Source: Combretum micranthum (taxonomy: Eukaryota; Streptophyta; Magnoliopsida; Myrtales; Combretaceae). From it: a DNA stretch of 64,000 bases. The stretch covers positions 124,001-188,000 of the forward strand of contig JAMXBD010001251.1 in NCBI GenBank assembly GCA_024138025.1, in the 5' to 3' direction. Of the stretch, positions 12,220-24,800 are shown one piece after another (positions within the stretch are counted from its first letter, which is position 1; the number at the start of each line of letters is the position of its first letter). Below the pieces are notes generated by a model. That model was not told the DNA's origin, searched no databases, and was given only the letters and a program-made list of their open reading frames with translations. Both the position numbers and the translations under genes were made by a program.

Positions 12220-13668
12220 TCCAATAAGAATGGGCATAATTAGATTTGATTTGGTTTTTGGTTGAATCAAACCAAGCCACACGAACCTATTTGACTTTTT
12301 TTATAGTTTTCACTCAAACATATGGTTTGGATAAAGAATTTTTGTAAATTATAAAATTTTTATTTTATCTGTGTTTTGTCATTTAAGAAACTATATTTGT
12401 ATAAAATGTAAATTTATACATAATAAAAAAACAAAAAATTCATTTGATGATAGTAAGCATCAAATCATATATGAGGTGAATAAAGTCAATGATCATGCAA
12501 TTGAAATGTTTCAAATGCCCCTTAACAACTATTTTTGTTATTAAAATTAACATATGGCATATATTTCAAATTAATATCTTTATGCAATTTATAGATTTAT
12601 ACTTATAAAAGTTGAATATATAAGTTTTTTAATAAATGTAAACTAAAAAATTTTTCAACTACTGTTTTATACTTAACATATTTTCTAGTTACAAATAAGA
12701 CATTTCATTTTTCTAAAATGATTGGGTTTAATTTTACTATTGGTTCCATGTATCTCTTCGAACAAACCATTAATTTATGGATCAGTTTTGTATGAGCAAT
12801 TTTTTTTTTTTTTTTGGACAAGACCACTTAGCCTTGTATGTATATAGTACGTTTATATATATTCATTGTCTTAGGGGCAATTTAATTTCAATTAGTCTAA
12901 GAAAATGCTTGCAAAACATTTCAACATTGTCCATAGGATTTTAGTTTGAGAGAAAAACAAAGGCTAAATTCGAATTTTAGACTTTAAGCCCAGCAATTAC
13001 TAAATTTGACCCTTGGAATGATTGACATGCTCAAATAGCCAAGGTTTTGATTTTTAATAATTCAATACAATACTAATATAATGATTTGTTTTCATTCATT
13101 TATTTATTGGTATTGGAGAGAAAATTCTGAATGCATATCCTCGTTGTCATTTCACTTCTCAAAAATTGTTTTGACGTCATGGTCTTAGGTAATATCAAAA
13201 CCTTTATGTGAGATTTAATGACAATAATAAATAAAAAACCAAAAAATATCTATAAACATTACAAACATATCAAACTGAGACACTTCGTAGGCCGACCATG
13301 TTAACAATGATCCAACTACAAACCTAACACATAACTATTCTCCTACTAATTCGCACAGCATGCTCTTCAATTTAAATTCCAATAACCTAATACACAAAAA
13401 GTAAACAAAGAATCTATGATTTTTTTTCTTTTCCATCTTCTGATTTACTGACAGTACAGAGTACAAAATTATAGTAGGATATAGTTATAAAATGTGGGGA
13501 CTTTCTAAAAACTCAGTATTAATTAAAAAAAAAAAAAAAAGGTAACATGTATGAGGCTCCTAACTAAAAACCAATCAAAGATAATATTTTTTTATCTAAA
13601 AATCAATCAACATGATTTACAAATTTTCCTCATCAACCAAACCAAAAAAAAAAAAAAAAAAGTAGGTT
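12220..13668. repeat. Duplicated block A, distal segment (matches 45160-46190)
   Basis: This non-coding segment aligns by eye, in the same orientation, with 45160-46190. Shared stretches include the GGTTTTTGGTTGAATCAAACCAA-like start, the TATTGG(C/T)ATTGGAGAGAAAAT-CTGAAT region, ATCTATAAACATT, the CTATTCTCCTACTAA stretch and the CATTTTCCTCATCAACCAAAC end. Differences are many (roughly one in six bases plus indels), so the duplication is not recent. It lies downstream of the F-box gene copy, on its minus-strand 3' side. Confidence 0.75.
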
Positions 13669-15289
13669 GATCCTGTCACGCCCCGAGGGTATTCTAGTAA
13701 TAATAATCAAGATTTACTTGGTTATCATTATTAGGTTACCTTCTAGGAGTGGCATGATTTTCAAAAACAGGATCTTTTAGTTGCTTGGAGGGAATAAACA
13801 AACATATATAAGATGTAAATAGTAAACAACTATTACAAACTTCTATATTACAGATCATAAGCTTCAGAATCCTTACCACTTTAACTGATGCTTCTAATGC
13901 ACATTACATGCACCATAAGACTATTACAGATATAGATATTCTAATTCTATACTAAACTTTAGACTTCTGGCTTCTAGTCTCTTACCGGGACCATGCTCCT
14001 GCTAGTAATGAGCCACGGTCGCAGAGTGAACCTGAAAGGACTGTGGGAGTGTGAGCTAAAACACGAGCTCAGTGAGTAATCAGAATTTATTACACATAAC
14101 ACACAAGTTATTTAACAATCATATGAAATGCAGCAATCACACAAATGAACATTACAAGTTTGGATAATCCGGAATCCAAACAGGATGAAGATTTACGCCC
14201 TCCCATCGGGGTTGAAGGATCACAATCTATGGTCCACCTACCCAGGAGATACTTTAAGCTTTCAGGAAATAACAATCTCAATTTAGTTATCTCTTTATAC
14301 TTATCATGTTCATTATTTATTTCCTGTTTAGCTTTAGAAACTCCATTAAGTGTTAGTTATTCTCAAGTAATACCATAAGCGGCGTCCTTCATTTACCATG
14401 TAGTTCCTATGGTATTAACAGAACAAAAGTAATCTTGCAATTAACTACTAGCTCTTTGGCCTAGATAATTCAAGCATTACCAGAGATCCGAGAATCTAAC
14501 ACGTAGTAGGCTACCACTTACTCAATGCTTTTTATGCATAGTATGTTATGCATGATTATTTTTTCATTATGGTACCAGTAGTTGTTAATCAATTTAGGGG
14601 TGATCAACCACAACAGACAATTCATTATAAACTACAAACATTATCCAGATACAGGCAATTGTGTTATCACTTGATTTAGAGTGACATGGCAATCAATGAA
14701 ATACAATCCACAACTTTCATATTTTAAACAGATCATCAAATTTCCTTATCTTTTTATTGAAAGTTCGCTACTAGTACAAGCACAACCAATGTAATAAGAC
14801 TGAATCACTCACCTGCCCATTCTAGTTAATCGTAGTAATCTTCAGGTAGGTCCTCCCCAACACCCGAGTCACCTATTGATATAGAGAATATAAAGATTAA
14901 AAATTTCTAGACTATATCACTGAGTTTCTAAAAATACGTAGATGTCCTAATGGTTGGCTCTGGTTGGATATGTGAACCGATCAATTGAGTATTTGAAAAG
15001 TTAATAACTTCATTAATTCATTTTTATTGCCTAAATATATCAATTTTCTTTTAAATTACTTAATAAATTTTTCTTATAGGCTATAGATACTTCTATACTC
15101 ACAAATTTGGAGTATTTAAATTTCCATTGTTATCTGTTTTCATATAGCTATCCTAGATATACTCATAATTTATACATATATATGTCTTGTTATGAAAACA
15201 TTTTTACTAATAAAAAAAATTTATTAACTTAATAATAACTATTTTCGAAGTTATTTTCCCTTTTTCGAAAATCGTAAAAACATTAATAA

Positions 15290-15490
15290 TTAACATCAAT
15301 AATAGTATTAAAATAATTATACCATCAATAGTACTTAAAACAACCATAATAACAATAATAATAATAACAGAAATAATAATCAATAATAGTAATAACACTA
15401 GTAATAATAATCAATAATAATAATAACAATAGTAATAATAATCAATAATAATGACAATAGTAATAATAATATTAATAAATATAATAATAA
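15290..15490. repeat. (AAT)n-rich microsatellite
   Basis: About 200 bp are built almost entirely from AATAAT, AATAGT and AATAAC units with scattered substitutions, inside the solo LTR. Short ORFs here are composition artefacts. Confidence 0.85.
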
Positions 15491-15984
15491 TTTCCGAAAA
15501 TAAATGGAGGGAGTAATTATATTTCATTACATTAAAAATTATACTAATGATCTTATGTTAAAGTAGTTTTGGTCTTACCTTCATATTATTTTTTATATAT
15601 TTTCGAAAATTAACAAAAATTCTTTTAATAATAAAAAGATTATTAATAATTATAATTAAAAAGTTATTAACCGAAAATTATTTACTTAAGTAATTTATAT
15701 TTCAAAAACTCCTTTTTGGATTAATAATAATAAATTAAGTATTAAAACATTCTACATTTATTAAAGTTAAAAATAATTTCTGTTTTTGAATTTAAATAAA
15801 TAAATAAATAAAATTCGGATTTACTATTATATATTATTATTACTATTCCAGAAAATGAATAAATGCAGGAAAAATATAAAAAAAATCCAGAATTATTATA
15901 TTAATATTTATTATACATATATATATATATCAGAATCGTTTTCTTTTTTCTTTTTCTTTTTTTTTTTTTTTTTTTTATAATTGG

Positions 15985-16115
15985 CCGAGAGGTACACGGG
16001 GTGTACACGCCCGTGTACCCAGCCCGTGCTCATCGGGGGAGCACTGTTCATCGTCTTCCCCGATGAGCCGCGGCGAATTCCAGCGAATCCCGACGTTAGA
16101 ACGTCGGGATTTTGG
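15985..16115. other. GC-rich island with three stacked inverted repeats
   Basis: Three palindromes follow one another in an otherwise AT-rich LTR: GGTACACGGG with CCCGTGTACC (about 15992-16020), GCTCATCGGGG with CCCCGATGAGC (about 16028-16068), and CCCGACGTT with AACGTCGGG (about 16089-16108). A long T-run precedes them. The matching place in the sister LTRs is also locally GC-rich. In RNA they could form three hairpins, perhaps in the 5' leader of the element. That role is inference. Confidence 0.6.
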
Positions 16116-17686
16116 TTCTAAACTACTCCTAGGAACATTAGAAGCTTAAATATCCAAGAAAAACTGAATTCAAACAACATGTTCCTCAAGAAATCGGATC
16201 ATCAAGCTCGGCTAGGGTTTGGAAAGATTACCTTCGTCGTGACGTTCCGATGAAATTCGAAGCTTCCAGCTACCTTGGTTAGCTTCCTAAGATGTCTAAG
16301 AGTTAATAGCAATCCTTAAAACTCAAAGAAAATTCACGGAATAACATCTCTTACCTCGAGCTCGTTTTCCACGCGTTTCCTAGGGTTTTGTTCGAAATTT
16401 CGAACTGGGTTAATGCGATGGTTTAAAAATCGATTCTAGGCTTTGTTCGACCTAATAAGCTAAGGATGAGTTCTGGAAGGTTTGAGAATTTTTGGGAATC
16501 GTTTGCTTCTCCAACCGAGCTCGTTTGCATATATATATACATATTACCTAGTGCAACTTCCCAGCCGTGTTCATGCTTCGAATTGAACGAGTTGCCTCTT
16601 GTTTGTTGTCCATTTGATCTTTTGTCCGATTGTCATTAAGGCTGGGATGATTTGTCACGTTTTTATTTGCTTTGAAGAAGATTTGTATTGACTTTTACAC
16701 AAATTATTGGAGGAATTCGGCTCACTTAACTCTATGAAATCTCAGCCCTCCAACATATGCATAATTCGTCTCCAGCAAGCCAGGATGAGGTATATATATA
16801 TATAATATAGTTAACTATTATTTAGTTAAGTTTTCGGGTAGTTTAATACAATATTAGGGTATATTTTCGCTTATATGTAAGTATATATATACAAAGGTCT
16901 TTAATAAATCCTATGAAGTGTTTAGTTTAACAAAAAGTTCAAATTTAAACTTTAATAATACGTATCTACTCATTTAAGAAAAACTTGTCCTACGCGATTT
17001 GAGTTTGAAAAGCTTTTCGGGTCAATTTTCGTTTCAGACTCCAAGGGCTTTAGGAAACCCTAATTTGGTTATTGGTATGATTCAATTCTATATTTGAAGT
17101 CTAGATTTCAAGTTATATATCAATTTATGTTTTTATTGGGTATTTATAATCCTAACAGTTTATCCTAAGAACACAATTTTCCAACTACATCTATTGAATC
17201 ATTTAAGTAATAAAGTACTAATACATAGGCTATACTAGTTATACATTTTAGATTTGGATACTCACTATGAAATCTTATCAATGTAGTTTACTACTACACT
17301 AAATCTCAATTTTAGGGTTTCAATGCAGTATAGGTTCATTACTATACCTTGGTTTAATTCCAAAGCTCTATCGAATACTAAAAATCACTGGTATTCATAT
17401 TAGGTTTTCCTATATATTCTGCTGTTTGACAAAGATTCGGGTTTAGGATTGGAAGTTTCCTTTGATCAAAACCTGATTATTAACTCAGAATACTAAATCT
17501 TGTTTTTGGAATCACTTGAGGTCAAAAAGTTCTTTTAGAAATCTATGAGTCCTAAACCGATCAAATTTAAAGTATCTATCTACTTAGAGTTTCTAATTAA
17601 TTCTTAAGGTTACTAGTCAACCCATAATTTCTAATCTAGGGTTGTATCATATAGTGGGAGTTTCGGGGTTTACAGATCCACTTGTG

Positions 17687-19195
17687 GGAAAAGTTTCATT
17701 TACGGTACCTAAACTTTTTAAATATAACAGAAATGTACCTAAACAAAATTATTTCTCAGAAAAATACCTAAACTTTTAATTTATTTCACCTAATTCTTTT
17801 GGCCAGAATCCACTTTTTTCTCGATCAGAGGGTGACGTGGCATCTATAATTGATTAAAAAATTTTTTTTTCCACATTAGCATTTATTCAATTATTATTAT
17901 TTATTTCCTCCCTCTCTCTCCCCCCTCTCTCTTGCACACTTCTTCTTCTTCCCCAAATAACAGGGGAAAAAAAAAACAAAACAAAACAAAACCTACTCCC
18001 TTTTATCTTCTCCATCTTCCTCTCTAAAAAACAACCACTCTCTCTCTCCCCTCTTCCTCCTTCTTCCCCAAATTAAAAAAAAAAAAAAAAAAAACTACAC
18101 ATAACTCACAACCACTACCATCATCATTCATCACCATTGAGATATCTATAAACCACCATTAGCGCCACCATGGCCAAGTCCTTGATCTCTAATGCACTCT
18201 TAGCGGCTCTAAAACATACCAAACACATATTGCCTAACCCATCCTAAATGCATCAAATTTCCAACTTAAAAAAAAAAAAAAATCAAACCTTTACTTCTGG
18301 ATTTGAAAAAAATAAAAAATTTAATCTTAAGTCTACTTAAAATCTCAAATAGAATCTTAGGTTTGTCTTGTTTTCATGTTTAAGTTTCAATTTTAATTCT
18401 GATTTTTTCAGTATTTGTTGTTTTTGTAGTTTTCAAGTTATAACTTTCTCAACATTCAATTTGAAAAAATCATAAACAATTTCATTAAAAAAGGGTTTGC
18501 ATTATGTGTTTGAATTCCAATTAAATCTTGAAAAAAAAAATTTCATGGTGATTAGCATGGTGGTTTGGGTTTGCATCATGTCATGTGTTTGAATTTAAGA
18601 TTGATAGTAGTACGATGGTCGAAAATTGGGGTTTGAAGGTTTTGGAGATTGTGGTTGCTAGCATTTTCGATTGTAAAGGATTGATAGATGGTAGCAACAT
18701 GTCACTAAGAGTGGTGATTTGGACGTGGTGATGGTGTTTTTTTTTTTTTTTTTTTTTTTTTGGCTTGTGGTGATGATGGTTGAATGGTAATTTTGGAGCA
18801 TAGTGGTTAGGTGTTGTATGGTTGTGATGGTGGGGTTCAAAAAAGGTGACAAAAAATGGGTATGGTAGTAGTGTGGTTGTTTTTGAGAGGAAGATGGAGA
18901 AGATAGAAGGGAGACAGGTTTTATTTTGTGTTTTTTTTCCTTTTATTTAGGGAAGAAGAAGAAGTGTGCAGAGGAGAGAGAGAAAGCAGAAATACAAAAA
19001 ATAAAAATAAAAAATAATTGACTAAAGGCCAATGTGGAAAAAATATTTTTTTTTATCAATTCTAGATGTCACATCAGCTAAAAGTATTTTAGGTGAAATA
19101 ACTTAAAAGTTTAGATATTTTTAGTGGAAAAAATTTATTTAGGTACATTTCTGTTATATTTAAAAGGTTTAGGTACCGTGAATGAAACTTACGTA
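17687..19195. mobile_element. Non-autonomous Mutator-like element with long terminal inverted repeats
   Basis: The outer sequence GTTTCATTTACGGTACCTAAA (from 17692) returns inverted as TTTAGGTACC(G)TGAATGAAAC at the right end. The inverted repeat continues inwards, with mismatches, for about 350 bp per arm. The arms include matching CACATTAGC / GCCAATGTGG and CTTCTTCTTCCCC / GGGAAGAAGAAG blocks. A 9-bp duplication ccacttgtg flanks it (17678-17686 and 19196-19204), the size typical of Mutator-like elements. Block B near 46211 has one ccacttgtg and no insertion. The middle (about 18100-18850) encodes no transposase. Confidence 0.85.
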
Positions 19196-19217
19196 CCACT
19201 TGTGAGAAAAACCTTTT

Positions 19218-19492
19218 TTAGTATATAAGTCTAGGTTTTGAAGCACCTTTGGCTAGTTTATTTATTTTTGACCTTCTTCCCCCAGCAAGAACTCCCCCCT
19301 ATATCCCCTGTGTATAGTCATTTCCTTTAAATTCTTCACATGTTTGAGCAAGAATTGTATTAGGCACACTTCATTATATTCATCTTTTGAAAATCCATCA
19401 ATCTTGACTACCCTAATGGTGCAAAGAAAAGGCTCAATGACATTGCCTTCGAAGTGTCAATACCTATCTATTTCTAAGGCTAACATATGCTA
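19218..19492 (-). pseudogene. F-box/FBD gene copy A, exon 3 (FBD domain), broken
   Basis: This matches exon 3 of the intact gene (46228-46506) across its length. On the minus strand it retains a stop at the same place (19218-19220) and most of the FBD domain. The first codon after the splice acceptor is TAG where the intact gene has TGG, and small indels around 19275-19300 shift the frame. The exon is therefore dead. Exon 2 of the same copy is at 21554-21727 and a stub of exon 1 at 40306-40423. Confidence 0.82.
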
Positions 19493-19706
19493 CTAATAAA
19501 CGTAATTTAAGAGAAAAAAATTAACAACAGAATGGGCAATAAGCATTTACCACAACATCTTTCTAATGATAGCAATGATGAAGAAGATAGTAAATGTGAT
19601 AGATAATAGCTTGATTATGATAGCTAATTCAAGCTTAATTGCTAAATTTAAAAGGAAAGAGTTATTTGAGAATGATCTTCATCAAAGAAGCAAAATTGTT
19701 GGAGTT

Positions 19707-21198
19707 TGCTAAGATTTTTGTTAATATTAATTATGTTGCTACAATTTGATTTGTCAAATGTAAAATATAGTTTAGGTAGAAGAGATATGGTGATCCTTGC
19801 TTGAAGGACACAACCCCTGTTGTTAGTTGTATTAAATGTTGACTATAGAAAACTAACCTCTCCTATATAAGGAAAGCTACTATAAATTGTAAAAGTAGTA
19901 TACTACAACAGAAAAAAAATATATGAAAAAAGAAGATAGAAAATGAAGAAGAAAAGAAATAAAATATAATTTGCTCTTTGCATATAGTTCTTGTTGTTTT
20001 GCTAAAAAATTATGTTTCTCTTTTTTGTCTAAAATAATTTTATTTTTTCAATATGGTATTAGAACTTCCAATGATCTTAAGGGACTTGTGTTGTTAAAAA
20101 AAAATTGTTTTGAAAAATATTACAAAAAGCATATGTGTTACTTTATGAGATGGCTGCTATCTATTTCTCATTTTAATGATGTCATAGAAACCCACAAAAC
20201 TTGCATATTTGTGATCATTAAGAGATGACTAGCATGTCTTGAAAAAGCTTTTAATATAGACCTAAGCAAGTCATTAAACAAAAAATTTGATAAAGATCTA
20301 CAAGTCTCTAAACTAATACTCCTAAGTCTTACGCCCACAAGTCTTTAAATTGATAAAGACTCTCAAATGTTAGGCCTTCACGTCTCTAAACTGAAAAATT
20401 TAAAGAAGACCTTCATTTCTTAAAACTGGAAAATTTGAAGAAGGCTTCACATCTCTAAACTAAAAAGATTGAAGAAGAGCATCATGTCTCCAAATTGAAA
20501 ATTTTGAAGAAGACATTCATGTCTTTAAACTAAAATTTTGAAAAACTTGATGAAGATCATCATGTCTCTAAATTGAAAATTTTGAAGAAGACCTTCATGT
20601 CCTTAAACTGAAAATTTATAGATTTGAAGAAGAACACATGTCTTTAAATTGAAAACAAAATTAAGAAGAATACATATGCTTTCTTGCTTAAGTAGAAAAT
20701 AAAAAGAATGCCCAATGAAAATGGACATAAAGTGAAGAAAATTGTAGAAATGAGAGAGGTTGCTCCAGGACAAAGTAAGAAATTGAAGTCCAGCAATGCC
20801 AAGCATCAGAGGCTTATCCTCCAACAAAAATCTCATCAAAGGAGGAGTTTGTTGAGATTTTTGTTAATATTAATTATGTTGCTGCAATTTATCTTATCAA
20901 ATGTAACACATAGTTTAGTTAGAAGAGGTATTGTGACCCTTGCTTCAAGGACACAACCTATGTTGTTAGTTGTACTAAGTGTTGACTATAGAAAGCTAAC
21001 CTCTCTTATATGAGGGAGGCTGTTGTAAATTGTAAAAGTAATAGAACATAGTAGAAAAAATTATCACAAATAGAAGATAGAAAATGAAGAAGAAAAGAAA
21101 GAAAAAAAGAAAGAATTGCTCTTTACATATGGTTCTTATTGTTTTCCTCAAACATTTCTATTTCTCTCTTTGTCTAAAATTATTTTATTTTTTCAACA
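19707..21198 (+). mobile_element. Miniature (TRIM-like) LTR retrotransposon
   Basis: Two direct repeats of about 347 bp (19707-20053 and 20850-21198) start TGCTAAGATTTTTG / TGTTGAGATTTTTG and end TTTCAATA / TTTCAACA. Immediately after the first comes TGGTATTAGAAC (20054-20065), which matches the initiator-Met tRNA primer site TGGTATCAGAGC at 10 of 12 bases. Immediately before the second is a purine tract AAAGGAGGAGTT (20838-20849). The interior is only about 780 bp and holds no gag or pol, only a decayed tandem array. It sits in intron 2 of F-box copy A; block B at about 47170 is uninterrupted. The exact target duplication is unclear. It may depend on copia machinery, given the primer site. 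Confidence 0.78.
20280..20665 (+). repeat. Imperfect tandem array inside the miniature LTR element
   Basis: About eight units follow the pattern GAAGA(A)GAcctTCATGTCTcTAAAcTGAAAATTT, each about 35-60 bp with indels. They fill most of the element interior. Copies differ by substitutions and deletions, so the array is old or relaxed. Confidence 0.7.
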
Positions 21199-21553
21199 AA
21201 AAATTCTAATATTTTAGATAGTAGTTTCAATGTTATGGTTTTTAATATTAGTGAAATAATAATGCAATCTTAGAAGAATTAGTTGAGGAAAAGATTAAAA
21301 CGGGTGATTTACCTCGGAAATGCTTAATGGTATGTATGAGTCATTAGAAAACTACCCATGTGAAACTATCTTCAATTTTAGAACAACTAAACAAGCCATA
21401 ACAAAATGTTGCCACATGTGAAGATCTTCTCATTATCCAACATCAAATCTTTTGAGTAGCATATAAATTCTTGTTAGATTTTTCTAGGAACTCTATAAAA
21501 TCAGCACAAGGTATCATTATTGATAAGTGGAAAAGACAAATATGAGGACTTAC

Positions 21554-21727
21554 TGGCTCATTGTTGAAATAAGTAGCCATCAATATAGCAAGAGTATGTA
21601 ACCTTGGGGAAATCTTAATTAGATATGACAATGTTAGAAGACCATAGAAATAAGCAACGATTTTCAAACATCTTATGTTAACAAATGGATTTAGCATGTC
21701 CTTCCTTAGCATCAGTTTGTGTAATAC
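21554..21727 (-). pseudogene. F-box/FBD gene copy A, exon 2 (LRR part)
   Basis: This has the same 174-bp length as exon 2 of the intact gene (47523-47696), with open phase-0 reading, a TTTAG acceptor side and a GTAAGT donor. It keeps the LKI-AYF, LSYLI-ISPRLHTL-ILMA and YFN-EP positions. About a fifth of residues differ. Taken alone it could splice, but exons 1 and 3 of this copy are ruined, so it is part of a pseudogene. Confidence 0.82.
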
Positions 21728-21803
21728 CTAAATAATTCAAGAGACCATAAACTTATGACTAATGGCAAATTGTCCTTCATGGATTGAGTTAATGCATGGT
21801 CCA

Positions 21804-24800
21804 TGTCATGCCCGAAGGGTACCTAAAATATAGTAGTCCGCCACATATAATATCAAAACTTAAGAATGACTACCTTAGTCATGCAAAAGTCTCAGTATTA
21901 CATGTAAGGCGTCTAACACGGTAATAGGAGACGCTTTTAGGAAGTATGGTCTAAGCAAGTAATATCGAATATACAAGAATCTTGAAATAAAAATAGATCA
22001 TAATAATAACAATTAATAGTTTATTACATGATTCTTAGGGGAATACCCCCGCTAAAACTCTAAGGATCGAAATAACTAATAGTCTTTACAATAACTTAAA
22101 TACTACATCAAAAGATTTTAAAGAAATTCTAGTCTAATCCTTCAAGTAGATTTCCTTCAAAAGCTTCCCAAAAGAAAAATTACGTAGATATGAGGAGACC
22201 TCGGGTACAAGAACAAGCGTTCCTGTGAATACAAATATCTATAAGGGCATAAGCTTTACGAGCTTAGTGAGTATAATCCCAATAATCATACTTAAAACAA
22301 AATAACAACCAAGTTTATCAGACAAGTAAATGTAATGCAACAAACACGTGAGCATACAAGACATATGATTTTCCAGGAATCATATGTTGAATGAATTAAA
22401 CCCTTGATTCAGGGTTAGGTATTCCGGCCCATTACAGCCATCACTTCTTTTAAAAATCATTTTTATAGATCTTACCGGCTCCTATTCGCCATAAAAAATA
22501 TATAGCTATTACCGGCTCTTACTCGCCATATACATAATACACTGGTTATGCCTACCACCACTATCATACACTTGTCCCATCAATTGTACAATAGTGAATG
22601 CAATGTGACTCAACTTATGAAGTGCATGCATCAGCTTTTATTTAGAGCCTAGCCATTATATTTTAATTTCTTGCAAGTGACAAACCAATTTCAAACACTT
22701 CAACATGCCAATAATCATACAATTTATTACAAACAATTCGTGGCTCGATATGCTTAATATTCATTCAACATGTCATAAACATGTGCATCTTAAATTTTAT
22801 CTTTTCTTAAATCTAGTGCAACTAATTTACAAGTACAAGCATAAGCATGGAAAATAAGGGAAGTAGACTCACTCAGCCGTAACGATACTCTCTTAGTCAA
22901 AGTAGTCCTCGAGGTAGTATACGTCCTCTTCCTTGGTTCTTAAACAAAGGAAATACCTAAAATTAGTATTCCATGGAATTTTCTAGTCAAAACTTCTAAT
23001 TCTATTTTCTAGTTACGGTAAAATTCGTATAGGCAGAAATTCCAACTTAATATGGCTATAACTTGCTCATTTTAACTTGGAATTTCGCATATGATATATC
23101 TTTTCTACCTATTCGAAAAGATCAATCTGTTTCTAAGGTTATTCTTATCATAAAAAGTTGTTTAGGTCTCGAAACTGTAGGGTACAGATTTACCATGAAA
23201 ATTCTAGTTTTCAAAACTTAAATTTGCAAACTTTTCTTTATCCAAAAATAATTGTACCAAAATATAGATATTATTATAGTTGTAAAAACCTTTAGAATAT
23301 ATATATATATTGACTCATATCATATGCATAAATTTAATGAAGTTGTCTTAACCATTATTTTTGTAAAAGCATTGTTTTTTAGAAACTTGCAAAAGTAAAA
23401 CTTTGAAAATTTTCACTTAACTTGTTGGAAAATTTCTTAAATTATTTTAAGTGAGCATTTTCCCCTTTTAATTCTATTTCCTTAGTCTTTCAAATTTCTA
23501 AAAAAGATGATTTTTGTCTTTCTAAGTTTCTTATAACTTAATTTCTAGAGGTTGAGAAGATAGTTTCTAAATACTATTTGAGAGTAGTTAAAATTTATCA
23601 AGTTTTATATTTTCTTAACCTTTCCTAAAGTTTTTTTCATTTACTTAAAATGATTTCGTAAGTTGTTTACTAACTTTATTCCTTAAGAACATTTTATCCT
23701 TATAAAAGAAATATTCTTGGTGATTTATCAAATTAGTCTATTCCTTCATATTCTAGAGTATTGGTGAAACTTTCTTAACGAAGTTTAGTAAACTTTTGTC
23801 AACCAAGAATTTAAAATTTTAATTTTTAAAGAAAACCTTTTCACTTTATGGCTTTGTAAAGTGTATGTATGATATATCTAGTTTATGTATTGTCTAAAAT
23901 CCCTATGTTCTTTGGTTACTTAAAAACTTATGATGAACTCCTCTAAATTTTTGGAAAAGATTTGCTAAGATAAATTCTTAAGTCTTTATGGGAAAAATCA
24001 TTTCTTATACGACAAAATTTATTTTGGAAAAGAACTCTATCTTCTTTTTATTTAAGAAAACCTTTCCCTCTTTATCTTGTTGAGATAATAATCAATATGC
24101 TCTTGCATGATCATGAATATGTAATATGAAAATATAAGAAAGATATAATAAGCAAGTTAACATATCAAGTACTAGAAACCTTAGTTTCATCAAGGTAACC
24201 TGGTCAAGTATTGGGAGCCTTAGCTTCGTCAAGGCAACTCGAGTCTAAGAATAGACTAGTCCCAAAAAAGAGAAAAAGAAAAAGCAATAATAATAGCAAG
24301 TTAGAAATAGTTAGTGAGCATTAGGCTCTAAAAATATATAGATATACATATACTTAATAATATATATAAGGTTAGATTAGAGTATAATAACAACAATAAT
24401 ATCATTAATAATCAACATATATATGAACATAATAACAATATAATAAAATTTGAATTTCATGTACATGTACAAGGACAAAACATGAACATGTTGTTGCTTT
24501 TACTACTCATATGAGTTTCAAAACAACACTATGGTCATGTTAGTTACATGACATGAGTAAATAAAATAAGGATAGGAGTTTTGCCTAAAGTGTTTATGGT
24601 GTAGGAAGAAGGTAGTGAATGTATGGTTATGTGGTTAGTGAGAATTGGTAAATGGATTGTATATAGAGAGAAATTTTGTGAGTATTTTATGAAATAGAGT
24701 TTTGGTAGAAGAAAATTTTGTGGAGAGAGTTGTGGAGTGAATTTGAGAGAGTTTTGTTATGTATAAAGATAGTGTGAAAGAAGTGGATGGAGATGGTGTA

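Larger units (their letters stand above)
13674..17674 (-). mobile_element. 4.0-kb solo LTR of the large-LTR gypsy family
   Basis: It starts TGTCACGCCCCGAGGG and ends GGGGTTTACA, and is flanked by perfect gatcc duplications (13669-13673 and 17675-17679). Block B at 46190-46205 has the uninterrupted sequence. It shares landmarks with the other three LTRs of this type (TTTACGCCCTCCCATCGGGG spacer near 14190, the GTTACTAGTCAAC segment near 17610) but is longer and more diverged, so it belongs to a sister subfamily. It holds an AAT-rich microsatellite (about 15340-15500) and a GC-rich hairpin island (15985-16115). No internal region is present. Confidence 0.85.

Noticed and set aside
18170..18247. 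25-codon ORF in an ideal start context as a genuine small protein gene
   Set aside because: It is too short to support alone, has no partner and sits in a non-autonomous transposon; kept only as a possible captured fragment.
18658..18852. Minus-strand ORF with poly-lysine run in the MULE centre
   Set aside because: Caused by a T-run of about 26 bases and ACC/ATC-rich low complexity. No protein-like texture.
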